Position numbers and translations under genes: made by a program
Shown: piece by piece, positions 44,500 to 55,160 of the stretch
Position numbering within the stretch: the stretch's first letter is position 1
Layout of the letters: each line of letters begins with the position of its first letter
The notes under the pieces: model-generated
What the model saw: the letters and a program-made list of their open reading frames with translations, nothing else
Databases searched by the model: none
Told to the model about the DNA's origin: nothing
From: Cladorrhinum sp. PSN259
Taxonomy: Eukaryota; Ascomycota; Sordariomycetes; Sordariales; Podosporaceae
DNA: 64,000 nucleotides
Assembly: GCA_033725935.1 (NCBI GenBank)
Contig: MU867117.1
Span: 124,001 to 188,000, forward strand
Direction: 5' to 3'

Positions 44500-44883
44500 A
44501 TGAAGGTCACCAGCATCCTCGTCGCCGCCGCCACCCTCCTCGGCACCTCTGAGGCTTACAGAATCTCGGTCTACTCCCAGGACAACTACCAGGGCACCCA
44601 AAAGTCCTACACCACCGGCGGCTCCCACAGCGTCGGCTTCACCGTCAAGTCCTGGATCTGGTCCTCCTCCACCGGTGATGGCTGCTGCGTCAACTTCTGC
44701 AAGGGCTCTACCGTAAGTCTAATTAACACACAATTTTCTTTTCCTTTGCTACAAATAGCTAATATCGATGAATTCATACAGTCCATGGGTCGCTACTGCG
44801 GCAGCGCCTCCAAGGCCGTCTCCTCCGCTGGTGTCAACAAGGTCGTCACTGGCTGCGGCAAGGACGTTGTCCTCAACTGCTAG
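44500..44883 (+). CDS. Small secreted cysteine-rich protein, beta/gamma-crystallin-like
   Basis: Exons 44500-44712 and 44782-44883 (69-bp intron), 104 residues. Signal peptide MKVTSILVAAATLLGTSEA, then a mature part of about 85 residues with six cysteines (GCC, NFC, YC, GC, NC). ISVYSQDNYQG and the following Tyr/Gly pattern recall a beta/gamma-crystallin Greek-key motif, as in some secreted microbial antimicrobial or killer-like proteins (inference). The C-terminus VLNC ends on a Cys. Codons are strongly C-ending (GCC, GTC, ACC), which with the good TATA box suggests high expression. No membrane anchor or GPI signal. Role as an effector, antimicrobial or cell-surface protein is open. Confidence 0.9.
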   Translation: MKVTSILVAAATLLGTSEAYRISVYSQDNYQGTQKSYTTGGSHSVGFTVKSWIWSSSTGDGCCVNFCKGSTVSLINTQFSFPLLQIANIDEFIQSMGRYCGSASKAVSSAGVNKVVTGCGKDVVLNC

Positions 44884-46139
44884 ATTGCTTCTGGCAACTG
44901 ATGATGCCATTGAGGTGTTGGATAAGATGAGAACATAGTTGGAAGGGAGACAAGGGGAATTAGCATATGTACAGTACATGCGACTGCAGTTTGATGGATG
45001 GATGGAATCAGAGATACGACAAGGGGGGAATTCTTAGTATGTGGTTAAAAAGATTACTCTGAGGGTACCACCACCTTGTTGTTGGGGATACAATCGATCA
45101 CTGTGGGAGTTATTGAAAATACAATGTTGTTTTTTTTCTCTTGTTGATTAAATTTGTGTCAGTTGTTTTCTTACGGATGATCCGTATTCTAACCCGATTT
45201 CAGCTCAGGTTTCCACTCTTCCCCGACCCGATCAACTCAAGCTTCTCAAGATCATCGCGATGGCCTCATGTTCTGCCGGTGATACCAGCAAACATGCTCT
45301 CAATACGAATACAGCGGCATGCGTGGTGAGTAGACCACAAAGTCGCTGCGTGGAGAGAGTCCCTGTAAATCTCAATGAGTCTTTCCTCTGAGCCGCACGC
45401 CAACCCACCACCTGCGGGTGAATGGTTTAAAACCGAGAGGGGTAAGGCACATGGAAGCAGTGGGGGAGGTCCCTCCCGGCCAGCGCTAGGGCCATCGCGA
45501 TGATCAAGATGAAGTCATTCCAACCAGACTATGTGGGGGCGTGGAGATGGAACCTCCTCACCGAATCTCTCGCTCAGAACGCAACGCACTTCCCTCCGCT
45601 CTCATCAAGCGTAATCGAACGCAATCGAGCGCGATTCACGACATCTCAACACCGCAGAGGGAGATATGGATGTGGGCCAGGCTTTTACTAAGAAGGCTCC
45701 GGGCGGTAGAGCAATTCAGCTAACTCAGGAAGCGAGAGAGGGAGGGAGGGCATAGGTCGCTAAGGTCAGAATGATCAAAAGACTGTTCAGGTAGACTGTA
45801 TTTTATACACTAGGCATTCCAACTCTACTCATTTGGCTGCAAATTCTGGTCTTTTTGATGCGTATGGAAAACAGAGGTCTCTGGAAAATGTTCAGAAAGT
45901 GAGAATTATTTGCCTACCTATCATATAACCATAACCTGGGAGGGGGGTGCCCAAATATCAAAAAGGGGGTGCCCGTCGATCAAGTGCCTTTATTTAACAA
46001 TTATTCTCTTTCCTCCTTGTATTTTTTATTCAAATTCATTATTTCTTCATTAGAACAAATAACGCGCCGGCCCTTAGTATTATATGGTGATGGAATTAAA
46101 GTGCGCATCTGCTCTTCACATCTTCTTGTCAAGTGATTA
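44884..46139. other. Intergenic, no gene seen
   Basis: First secreted-protein 3' region, then AT-rich DNA with two GGGGGTGCCC boxes at 45945-45980. Confidence 0.45.
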
Positions 46140-46480
46140 ATGTATGCGGCTGGATCTGAGCATTTTATTGCGATAGGATTAAGGTGCGCGCCTGGATGCT
46201 TAGCAAGATGAGTGCTTGGATCTGAATATCTTTTGAAACCATCACCTTAATATATATTCGGATCTGAGTATCTTACGAAGCTAGGCTTTTAATATGTGTT
46301 TGGATCCGAGTATCTTGTGAAGCTAGGATTTTAATATGTGTTTGGATCCGAGTATTTTGTGAAGCTAGGATTTTAATATCTGTTTGGATCCGAGTATCTT
46401 TTGAAGTAGGATCTCAATATGTGTTTAGATTCGAGTATTTTGTGAAGTTAGGATTTTAATATGTGTTTGGATCGACATAG
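46140..46480 (+). repeat. 42-bp minisatellite
   Basis: The core GTGTTTGGATCCGAGTAT recurs with GGAT at 46152, 46194, 46218, 46260, 46302, 46344, 46386, 46427 (AGAT) and 46469: spacing is 42 bp except 24 and 41. The central units 46260-46427 are the most alike (CTTGTGAAGCTAGGATTTTAA between cores), outer units are more diverged. No open frame spans it. Confidence 0.88.
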
Positions 46481-46767
46481 GACTTTGGGGGTGCCACAGT
46501 CCCTGGAATACAGTCCGGCTGAATGAGGCCTCACCACGCGCTGCTAGTAAACTTCATGACATGCACGTAGGTAAAACAATCTAAGAATACCTTCGGACCG
46601 GTGAGGACTCTACCGACCCGTCGTGATAGGATGCTCAAAAAAAACCAAATCGAGGTTGTTGAGGATATAAGCCTTGGGTTTCTCCTGCAAACTATTATCC
46701 ATTCTTCCCATTCACACTTCAAGTTCAAATCAACTACTCCCAACAATCAGATCAACAAATACCGAAA

Positions 46768-47197
46768 ATGCTCGCTCGCTTCCTCCTCTCAATCTCCATG
46801 CCTCTCCTGCTCGCGACGGGAGCTGCAGCACAGGCGTTCCAAATCGCCGCCTACAGAGACACCGGCTGTTCCGATCTCATCGAGATCTCCGGGCATGACC
46901 CCAACGTCTTTTGCTATGCGCTCAAGGGCACGACCTCTGAGATCCTCCGGTCTGGTACAAGCCCTGGTGTATTTTGTGTTTGTATGTCATTTCATTCGTA
47001 GACTCTATTGTCTGTATCCAGTCTGCTTTCTTCGTTGAGACACATCTGAGATGAAGCTGACGATAAGAAAAATAGTCAAGGTATATAAGGGAAATAACTG
47101 CCAGTCCGATAGTCCGTTTGCGCTTATTAGTGGAAATGGCATCTGTTATGACACCAGCGAGTACAATTCGTACTCGGCAGATCACTGCGTTGCGTGA
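46768..47197 (+). CDS. Small secreted cysteine-rich protein
   Basis: Exons 46768-46981 and 47076-47197 (94-bp intron), 111 residues. Signal peptide of about 22 residues (MLARFLLSISMPLLLATGAA) and six cysteines in the mature chain (TGC, VFC, VFC, NNC, GIC, DHC). The fold FQIAAYRDTGCSD resembles the opening of the secreted protein at 44500, and spacing of gene structure (one intron at a similar depth) is alike, so the two may be distant paralogues (inference). Codon use is less biased than in the first. A TATA-like GATATAAG lies about 100 bp upstream. Candidate effector or antimicrobial protein; no family name can be given. Confidence 0.85.
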
Positions 47198-48409
47198 TCG
47201 GGGGGTTGGGTGTCTTTTGTTGTAATATCTCACCGTTCGTTATCAGATGATGGAGATGAATTTTGATTTGTTATTTCTTTTAGGGCCTTAATAGGGGGGC
47301 ACTATTTGTTTCCTCAGGGGGTAGTACTCGCACTTCTGCAATTTAATTAGTGTTAAGAAAACCTTCGGCAATTGGTCAATGAAAGAAAGACCTTCGGCGA
47401 TTGGCAAAAAAAATTTGCGCAGAATAAGCTACGAAGCTTTGACCAGCAGCCATAAAAAAAGTGTGGAATAATAAAGGAGGAAGTTCGCTTGTGGGGAGCT
47501 GTAGCTAATGATTGTAAATACGGACCATATAATCACATGACACAGGCCATCACATAATCTATAGGGGGCCTAAGCTCCACCACTTACTTCTTCTTCCAGA
47601 CAGCTCCTCCCACCTTTCTTTTCTTCCACCACACACACACAGCACACACCACACCTCCCACCACATACCACACCCGGGCCTCCCATACTATATATATCGA
47701 GCGTAGCGAGGCCGGTGGTTTGGGGGCTTGCCCCCATAAAGCTTCGCTTCAGTCCTCTCCGCGTGCGCAGCAAAGAATGTTCGGGGAGAAGGTATTTTTT
47801 TCTGGGATGGCGTTCAGCCATCGATTGGATGTGACTTTGTTGGTGGACTTGAGCGTCTGCCCTTTATATTACAAAACAAGTCTGAGTGTTTAATCATCAA
47901 CCATCATCGATCGTGATCTCCTCCAAATTCTGAAATTTGTAATCAGATAAAGATAAAGAAAAAGAAAAGGAGAATTCCAACACAAGCAATCGTGATGGCC
48001 ATTTTCCTGGAGAGAAAGTGGCAATAAAAGGATACCAAACCAAAAGATCGGATGAGATGCAAGCTGGAATTGGGATACCCGGAATGGAACTCATCTCTAC
48101 CATGATGATTCCCGGAAGACAAGGTGCAACCTGGACCTAGGCTTTCAGAGACCACCCCTGAGTGAAATTTATTATAGAATTACTTCTAGATTCGGAAAGA
48201 CTTTCCAGTGTCCTTTTACCTAACTTAGTTGCCATAGCTCGCTCTCGACCTCGGAATCGACCGCAGGTCCCCAAGCTAAAGCAATCTGTGACTTCGCCCG
48301 CCTTTCGAGACCGGATTCCAACTTATTCGGGTGGTGAAGGACAACAGGACGCTATCTACCATTACGTGCTTCCTTGACGACGGAATATATCCACACCTCT
48401 CACAGACAC
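47198..48409. other. 1.2-kb stretch without a supported gene
   Basis: AT-rich, with two GGGGG boxes near 47296-47325, an ACACAC tract near 47630-47660 and a GCGTAGCGAGGCCGG...GGGGGCTTGCCCCC segment near 47700-47735 that looks like transposon-derived DNA. No frame is convincing. Confidence 0.4.
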
Positions 48410-49260
48410 TCACTTCCCACCCAAAACCTTCCACATCCAACTATTCTCAATCACCCTCATCCCACCCTTTAGCACTTCCACATCCTTGGCATCAGCCTTT
48501 TGCAACTCATTCTCCCACTTACCCATCGCCATCCCAACCGAATACCGTCCCAACATCTCCGTAGGACTCCACATGCCATTGCTCGCTACATACTTGAAGA
48601 TAGGCTGAATCATCGTGCCTAGGGTACTCTTCATCGGGGTAAGAGTCTTGGACAGATATGGCTTGATTTCCGGATGATCTAACCAGTCCACAAAGGCGGG
48701 ACGGATACTCTCTGCGCGAAAATTCGGGTTCGCAGCCCGGATGGCATCGAGCGCTAGCTCGGTCTCGCCCTTTGTCTTTGCGAATATGGCCGTGAACAGG
48801 CCGGGCTTGTGCGTTGTGCCCTGGCCTGAGACGTAAATGAAGTTGAGAGGAGAAGAGGATGTTGATGGGGAGGATGTGTATGCGTTGGCGAATGCGAGGG
48901 GATATTCTTTTGTTATGGCTACGTAATCCCTGATGCAAAAGTGTTAGCTCGGGAGATGGGATGAAAAAGGGGGGAGAGTACGAGAGAGAGAGAGACGGAC
49001 TCCTTGTTGACTTCTGTTTGGCTGATACCCAATGCCCAGACGCAGCCATTGGCCCCTTGGAGTTTTTGGAGAACTTCGGGCGGGTAAGTGGAAAAGTCCT
49101 TGTGGATGATGACGTTGATTCGGGGGTCTTTTGCGTCTTCGGCTTGTTGGACTGGTCTTCTGCTGAGAATTGAGATTTTGGAGATTTCTGGCGTCTTGAT
49201 CATTGCGTTGAGAACTCCCGAGCCGACGAGGCCGGTTGCGCCGGTGAGGATGAGATGCAT
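48410..49260 (-). CDS. NAD(P)-binding Rossmann protein (atypical SDR, NmrA/HTATIP2-like)
   Basis: Exons 49260-49001 and 48929-48410 (71-bp intron, GTCCGT donor), 259 residues. The N-terminus MHLILTGATGLVGSGVLNAM is a classic dinucleotide fold with the TGATGxxG loop. ISILSRRP follows, whose Arg residues suggest NADP preference (inference). FIYVSGQGTTHK then lies where SDRs place their Ser/Tyr, but there is no YxxxK in the usual position; KTKGETELAL is the corresponding helix. The C-terminus carries IKPYLSKTLTPMKSTLGTMI and ends KVLGGK. Soluble, probably cytosolic oxidoreductase or regulatory sensor. Reading frame is intact. The low-support frame at 49607 points the other way from a 346-bp interval. 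Confidence 0.93.
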
Positions 49261-49606
49261 TGTGATGTCCGAGGAAATGTCAATTGGATGTTGTGATGAT
49301 GATTTGGATTCGAGATGGGGATGTAAGCAAGATCCAGGAGGTCTTCTTGTGTGGATTATGTATGCATGCAAAAATTCCAGGCATCATTGTTGTCGTCGAA
49401 AGTTCATCGGCCTTTACCCTTTACCATCGGAGTTAGGGACTTCCGGCCCCACCGACCGCGTATTCGGCGTCGGGTATAGACTAAGCTCTGCATGCGATTG
49501 TTTTCCTAAACCGGAAAGGGGGCACACTCGCTTATAAGTCCCCTTATAGTCATCGTCATCAGTGTGAAAATACATAGCCACAACGAAGACGAAGACGAAC
49601 AAGGCG

Positions 49607-49915
49607 ATGGAATTGGTTGTAAATATTGACGCTGCAAGCTGCACTTGGCTTGCTCACAGACTAAGCCTCTTTTGGCTTATGGGTACACGCAACAGACAGG
49701 CGAGTTTATCTGGTGATGAGATACTCGAGGTGGTTTCTCGAGATGAATTCCAGTGCCGGACATGGTGTAGCCTTTTAAAGGACAATCACCATAGTACCGA
49801 ACTGTCAAGCTTGGGCGGAATCGCACAAAAACTCCGAGAGGTGACTGAGGCTAAGTGGGAAGCGGGCACTGTTTATTATTTCAAATTCTACACTTCCAGG
49901 TTCGGGAATTGCTAA
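49607..49915 (+). CDS. Possible small hypothetical protein, 102 residues
   Basis: Single-exon frame from ATG (MELVVNIDAASCTWLAHRLS) to TAA with no recognised domain; one weakly hydrophobic stretch at 11-25. The central part (SGDEILEVVSRDEFQCRTWC) looks protein-like. It is divergent from the NAD(P)-binding gene. A chance frame is quite possible. Confidence 0.28.
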   Translation: MELVVNIDAASCTWLAHRLSLFWLMGTRNRQASLSGDEILEVVSRDEFQCRTWCSLLKDNHHSTELSSLGGIAQKLREVTEAKWEAGTVYYFKFYTSRFGNC

Positions 49916-50788
49916 AGCTACAGCGCCCGAAGCCAATGTTGAATCTTTTGCACACTTTATTTGGGGTCAAAACAAACACCTTGTCCCCGTGTAAGTCTTT
50001 GATATATCCTGTTATGAGTCACCAATATTTGTAGTCAGCAGAGTAAACGGTTCAAGGCAATCTTTTTTTCTATGCGCCATAGCATTGAATCCAACTTGCA
50101 AGCACCTAGCCAAATATACCATGTTACAACTCACCTTCGAAAATTCACCAGTATACGTGATGTCAACCAGTGCCAGACCTAACCATCTATTAAATAGTCT
50201 CAGGGAGAGACGCAGGTTATTATATAAACATATTCTTGGTTAACTTCAGCGTTATCAGGCATAAACGGAAAATAATATATACATATCGTTCCCCGTCAAT
50301 TTCACACTTACACAACCCACTCACATGCGTTCTTCACCCATGTGAGGCATTCATGGCTTCTTTTATTCCTGTCTGACCTTTCAACAATTTCATGCTCCTT
50401 TCTATGCGTATTTGATCTGTTTCTATATCTACTATATTTTTCCCTAACGTATCCTAATTCTCTCTGAGCGTACAAGTATCTAGCCATTCATGTGTGTTGG
50501 GCTTCTTCTTACCTATATGATACCATGTTCACACATGTTCTACTCCCTATCATACCCATTTTACCACTATATATCTCTCTCTTTCATTATTCTTACACCT
50601 GTTACACCCGGCAGACATCTAAATCGGCATGCGCAAGAAGGTGGGCTGGGTGCCAAACTTGGAAGGCAGGATCGGGGCCTTTGCACAGACCATACAGGGC
50701 AAGAGGTATTATCTTGCACACACTTTTTCAACTTGCCGTACCTTTCAACCCCAAACCAAAGGTCGTCCAGCACTGCCCCCCTAACAAG
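49916..50788. other. Intergenic, no gene seen
   Basis: Very T- and C-rich between 50340 and 50620, likely the promoter and leader of the gene at 50789. Holds the second copy of the dispersed repeat. Confidence 0.45.
50237..50270 (+). repeat. Dispersed short repeat, copy 2
   Basis: Centred on AGCGTTATCAGGCATAA; partner at 21066-21100. Confidence 0.5.
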
Positions 50789-52273
50789 ATGAACTGCTCC
50801 AATCTTCGCCTGCCTCTGCAGGACATCACCAGTCAGTCCCTGCCGGAGCCGGCAGCCAGCCCAGCGCCGTCCGACCAGTGGGACGGTGCCTCCTCGTCGG
50901 CCTCGACGACCAACGCCGAGGCCGTCGAGGAGGCGATCGAAAGCCTCGACCTTGAGGAAGCCAAGGCCCTCCTCCACCAACACGCCGCCGCCTGCCCTTC
51001 CCTCCGGGATGCCATCATCCACCAGGCAATCCGGCGCAGCATCCCCCTCGGCCAGGGCGAGATCAAGACCTTCGATCTCGAATTCAACCTAGCCGACGAG
51101 AAGTTCTACTGGGTCCGCCTCTGTGACGGCCCATACGTTAGCCCCCTCGCCAAAGCCCGCATGGCCTACAGCGCGGCACAGAACTCGGCCATGAAAATCA
51201 AGCATATCTTGGAGACAGAGGACAACCGGCCAGAAACCAAGATGAACGCCGTCCTCACCCTCGCCGACATTTGTGTAGGCTTGGCCCGTCTTGTCGGCAT
51301 AATCCCAAGGCTGAAAGACCTCATCGAGCACTGCACCAGGAAGGACGACCACCTAAGCCTTGATTCCATCGTCGCCTTTGCTTTCAACCTTCTTTCCGAG
51401 AACCACCGAGCCGCCATTATGTTCCGGAAGCTGCGAGACTCCAACACCTTACGCATGCACCTCGAAGAAACAAACTGGGATCATGTCGGGCTCAAAAATA
51501 TGGTTCATATGCCAATGGCGCTGAACGTTGAGCCCCAGAATGGCCATCTCGGCTACTTAGTCCTCCCAATTGCACCACATCTACCCGACCACACTGCTGA
51601 ACTCGAAACTGAAGTTCTTTCCTTCCATTACCCACTCCAACGAGCCTACGAAGTACTCTGCACCGCCGCTAACGATTCCGAGACACCTCAATTACAAGTC
51701 GCCAAAGCCTATGCCGCTGCCTGGGAGTTACCATTTACTGTCAAGGACATCCATAATCCAATTCACTGGAAATCCTCTTTCGGCACCAAGCTTAACGCCC
51801 TCGTCGCTGTTGCCAAGATCTGCACGCTCATTGTTGAGAGTGACGGGATACCGACCCACATGCACAAGGAGTTGATCCGACAACTGAACCAAGAGAACGG
51901 CGAGATCATCGAGTCCCTATTATTTGACATCAACATCATGCTCGCACCAGACGAGATTACTAGATTGGCCAGTGAGCCTGTAAAATTACCATCCAACCGG
52001 CAACTTTACCCAGAGAACTGGACTGATTCCGCGGCCTCTGTTGACGGAACACCCGAAGAGCGAGAGGAACCTACCCAGCTCTATCATGAACACCTACGAC
52101 ACATCATCACGTTGGCGAAGCCCAATTACCCGCTGTTTAACGGTCTGCTGGCTCATTTCCAACAGATCTTGAAGAAGGAGGCTGAGAGAGAGAACAAGAA
52201 CGAGAAGGAGGATGAGGAGGAGGAGGAGGAGGAGGAGGAGGAGGAGGAGGAGGAGGATATTTATAATGCCTGA
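50789..52273 (+). CDS. Helical protein of unknown function with poly-Glu tail
   Basis: Single exon; the ATG giving MNCSNLRLPLQDIT makes 494 residues. The frame is open back to 50525, but that part has leader-like composition, so I take the later ATG. I recognise no family. There are two similar helical halves: RMAYSAAQNSAMKIKHILET with MNAVLTLADICVGLARLVGI (about 125-170), and AKAYAAAWELPFTVKDI with LNALVAVAKICTLIVESDGI (about 305-355). Both have an (AL)NA(V/L)xxxA(D/K)IC core, so an internal duplication is likely (inference). Ala/Ser-rich N-terminus; the C-terminus is an unbroken Glu run followed by DIYNA. Soluble, no signal. Codon use is C-ending and typical of an expressed gene. Confidence 0.83.
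   Translation: MNCSNLRLPLQDITSQSLPEPAASPAPSDQWDGASSSASTTNAEAVEEAIESLDLEEAKALLHQHAAACPSLRDAIIHQAIRRSIPLGQGEIKTFDLEFNLADEKFYWVRLCDGPYVSPLAKARMAYSAAQNSAMKIKHILETEDNRPETKMNAVLTLADICVGLARLVGIIPRLKDLIEHCTRKDDHLSLDSIVAFAFNLLSENHRAAIMFRKLRDSNTLRMHLEETNWDHVGLKNMVHMPMALNVEPQNGHLGYLVLPIAPHLPDHTAELETEVLSFHYPLQRAYEVLCTAANDSETPQLQVAKAYAAAWELPFTVKDIHNPIHWKSSFGTKLNALVAVAKICTLIVESDGIPTHMHKELIRQLNQENGEIIESLLFDINIMLAPDEITRLASEPVKLPSNRQLYPENWTDSAASVDGTPEEREEPTQLYHEHLRHIITLAKPNYPLFNGLLAHFQQILKKEAERENKNEKEDEEEEEEEEEEEEEEDIYNA
52214..52254 (+). repeat. GAG/GGA trinucleotide microsatellite coding poly-Glu
   Basis: About 13 uninterrupted GAG codons inside the gene's 3' end; likely length-variable between strains. 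Confidence 0.9.
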
Positions 52274-55160
52274 ACTTTTGGACCGTATGCGTTGGAATTA
52301 CTTTTGGAGGTATGGTAGAGATATTTGCAGGAATGAGAAAGATAGTAGAAGGGATGATGGAAATATTTAAAGGGGTGGCAGAGAGGTTGTTAGGCATGGA
52401 AGACACATTTGAAGGGATGAATATACGTTTGCTACGCGTGCCATGATGCAATTCATCCATGACTTTTAATAACACGTGCCCTCAAACTGTGCGTGATTCA
52501 ATGTCTGTTATGACACAATTTATCCATCCAATGTTTGTCAGTAGGGAATTTCTGGTATCTGAGAGGTCTTCCTGAAAGTCTTGAGAGCGTGCTAATGTCC
52601 ACGAATGGCTATTTTATTCGGAGCAATGCCTATTTACTTATTTCTGAGGACCCTACTTGTACTCAAGATTGTTTGGTTTCTCTCTTGATAGGACTGGAAA
52701 GTCTTTAAGAAGACCAAATTTTGTTCGAGGGACGGCTCGGTGTTCTTCAAGCAGATTGCAAGTCGATGTCCGAGTCAAAGAGAATGAGCTTGCTAGTAAC
52801 CAACCGAGCATATGGAAGCTCGGGTTGGGCACATCTATCTACCGTTTCCACCACAGCTTCCACCTTGAATTGAGGGTTCAGATCAGTCAAAGCCCTTCCA
52901 GAATTGCGGCTCGATTCTCAGTGCGAGGGCGGGATGAAGGCGCTACAGGCACATCGCTCATTCCCAGCTCCAGGGCAGTCTAGCGAGTGCCGGGCAAGCT
53001 CCTCAGCAATCCCAGGCTCGATCATACCCCACCAACTGAATTACAACGTACCCTTTGCACCTTTCGCAAAGTGGGGATGCCACCGATGAGCCAATCATGT
53101 GTTCTTGTCTCCATCCTGGCCGAACCTCTACTAATCTCGTCTTTTCCATTGTCCACCAAACCGCCTTCCTGATCCTGCACCCATTCTTATTCTCATTCTT
53201 ATTATCCTTTTGGATAACATCTTTACCATCATTACGGTATCATTATCTACCTTCATCTTTACCAGAGTCAAGCTCGGCCCGCATCCCTTCTCCCTCTTAA
53301 AAACCGGGCACGGGGCACCCCATGGACCACGCCCAGAAGTCGGCACCGACGAGCAAAAACCTAGACACACTGGGCAGTGACCACATGGATCTTGTCGCGG
53401 TTTCAAGTATGTATGCATTGCTCAAGAATGTCGAAAAACTGGTTTCTCCAGGGTTACTGACCGGGGCCGCGTATATGGTAGTTTTTCACGCCGAAAAGAG
53501 TCTTTCCAATCCGTCTCTCGACTCGATACATACGGTTTATTTTTATTTAATTCATAATTACGCCCCCTCGAGAGCCATGCTGTAGAGATTCTCCCCACAA
53601 TGCTCGTACGCAACGATTCGACAGCCGCCACGCCCGACGAATTCGTGAGGGGTTTTTACACCTGGACCTGTTTCCCAAGTGCAACAGCGAGAAGGAGGAT
53701 TGAAGTAGATTTCAGAGTCCAGGCATCCAATAAATAGAAGTGATTCGAAGTCATTTCCAGTAAGTTGGCCTCCTCTCCACCAGCCAAGCAATCCAAACCG
53801 ATGGGTAGGTATGGGATGGATCTCTCCAGCCACCATCTTGGCAGTTTAGCTACACCGAGGCTAATTATTGGTCGATTTTGCAAACACAGGGAAGCACCCT
53901 CTTTTCCCTCATTGCGTTACCGATCTTTTGCGACTGCTGGGTTCGAATCCCACTGGCGCCGTCCTTTTGGACGCTATAGAGTAGCGAGTCAGTCGTCACA
54001 CTGGCCTGTGGAGTCCACGTCTTGTTTGACAGGACGCAGTAGACGGCAAGGCTTGTTGGTAAGAAACAGCCAGACATGGAAGTGCCATTTGATTTCATCT
54101 ATGCTGACCTTTGGGCTATGTCGTCTGTTCAACTTGGAATATTGATCACTTAAACACGAATAGTGGTGGTCGTGGAGGGAACAGTTGCAGAGGATGGATG
54201 TGGTCGAGTGGGTGAGACAACCAGAGCCGCTGTTGTTCTCAGAAGAAGAAGGAAGGAGTTTATTGTGTCCGGTTCAAAACCAGTATATGTATGTAACGTC
54301 GGCGAATTTGAACTCTCATCCTTGTCTCACTGTCAACCTCGGTCATGCCTTTGTAGAGCTATCGTGCCTTCGCATCAGTCGACAAGACAGCCAGAATCTA
54401 CCATGGTCAGAAACAAGGGGGGTGGCAGCAAAATAAAAGTTGAACGATGTCTAGGATGCAATTTTACCAACTTTCGTACCTTCGGGCCTCAATGCTGCAC
54501 GATTCCACACACCGTAATACCTGCTTCCGGTATTGCGGCAACATCGCATCGGCATACTCAGATCTAGCCCAAAGTGAGAGGCCGATTTAGATCATAATTC
54601 ATGAAGAAAAGGAGGTATTAAAGAGATTAGAAGCCATAGCATCTTCTAAACCACGGCTGAAGATTACTGGGGTACACCATTTAAAAGATCGATCATGGCC
54701 GCAGATGTGATAAAAAGACCCCTTGAAAAAGAAAAGGTCTTTATTTGCATCTACATGCATGTACTTGTTATAAAAAGTGAACATTCACCCTCGTTGAATT
54801 CCTTGAGGGTCTCCATAACATAATCATGGGCAATTATCCCTTTAAACATTGAAATCAACGTACAGAATGCATTCAGAATTTGCAAGCTTCCCCTCAAAAT
54901 CCACAATCATTCCCACAAAAGATCTAGTCCCCGAGATTCATGGTATGCCAAGGGCATGTCCGCTCATGGTACGAATTGTCCTTGGAAACAATCACATCGT
55001 AGTCGGCAAGACAGTCCCAGCAAAATCTGTGCCTGCACTTGGTACCTGTCATGTCCCCCAAAAGTTAGTCCATGAGTAACAGTTACGAAGAAAGAAGGGG
55101 GGGGGCAACAGCATCAGGCCGAGTTGGTAGGTGCCATACCTTCCCCTGGAAACCGTACCA
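52274..55160. other. 2.9-kb stretch without a supported gene
   Basis: An 87-codon plus frame from ATG 53322 (MDHAQKSAPTSKNLDTLGSD) is the only one with a leader-like context (CTTAAAAACC upstream), but shows no domain. A TTCGAATCCC-type box at 53940 is not part of a tRNA. Nothing else seen. Confidence 0.4.

Noticed and set aside
50492..50788. 99-codon N-terminal extension of the helical protein
   Set aside because: Composition is that of a pyrimidine-rich leader; first convincing ATG is 50789.
53920..53965. TTCGAATCCC box suggesting a tRNA T-arm
   Set aside because: No matching 5' acceptor strand about 70 bp upstream and no A box or anticodon arm; not a tRNA.
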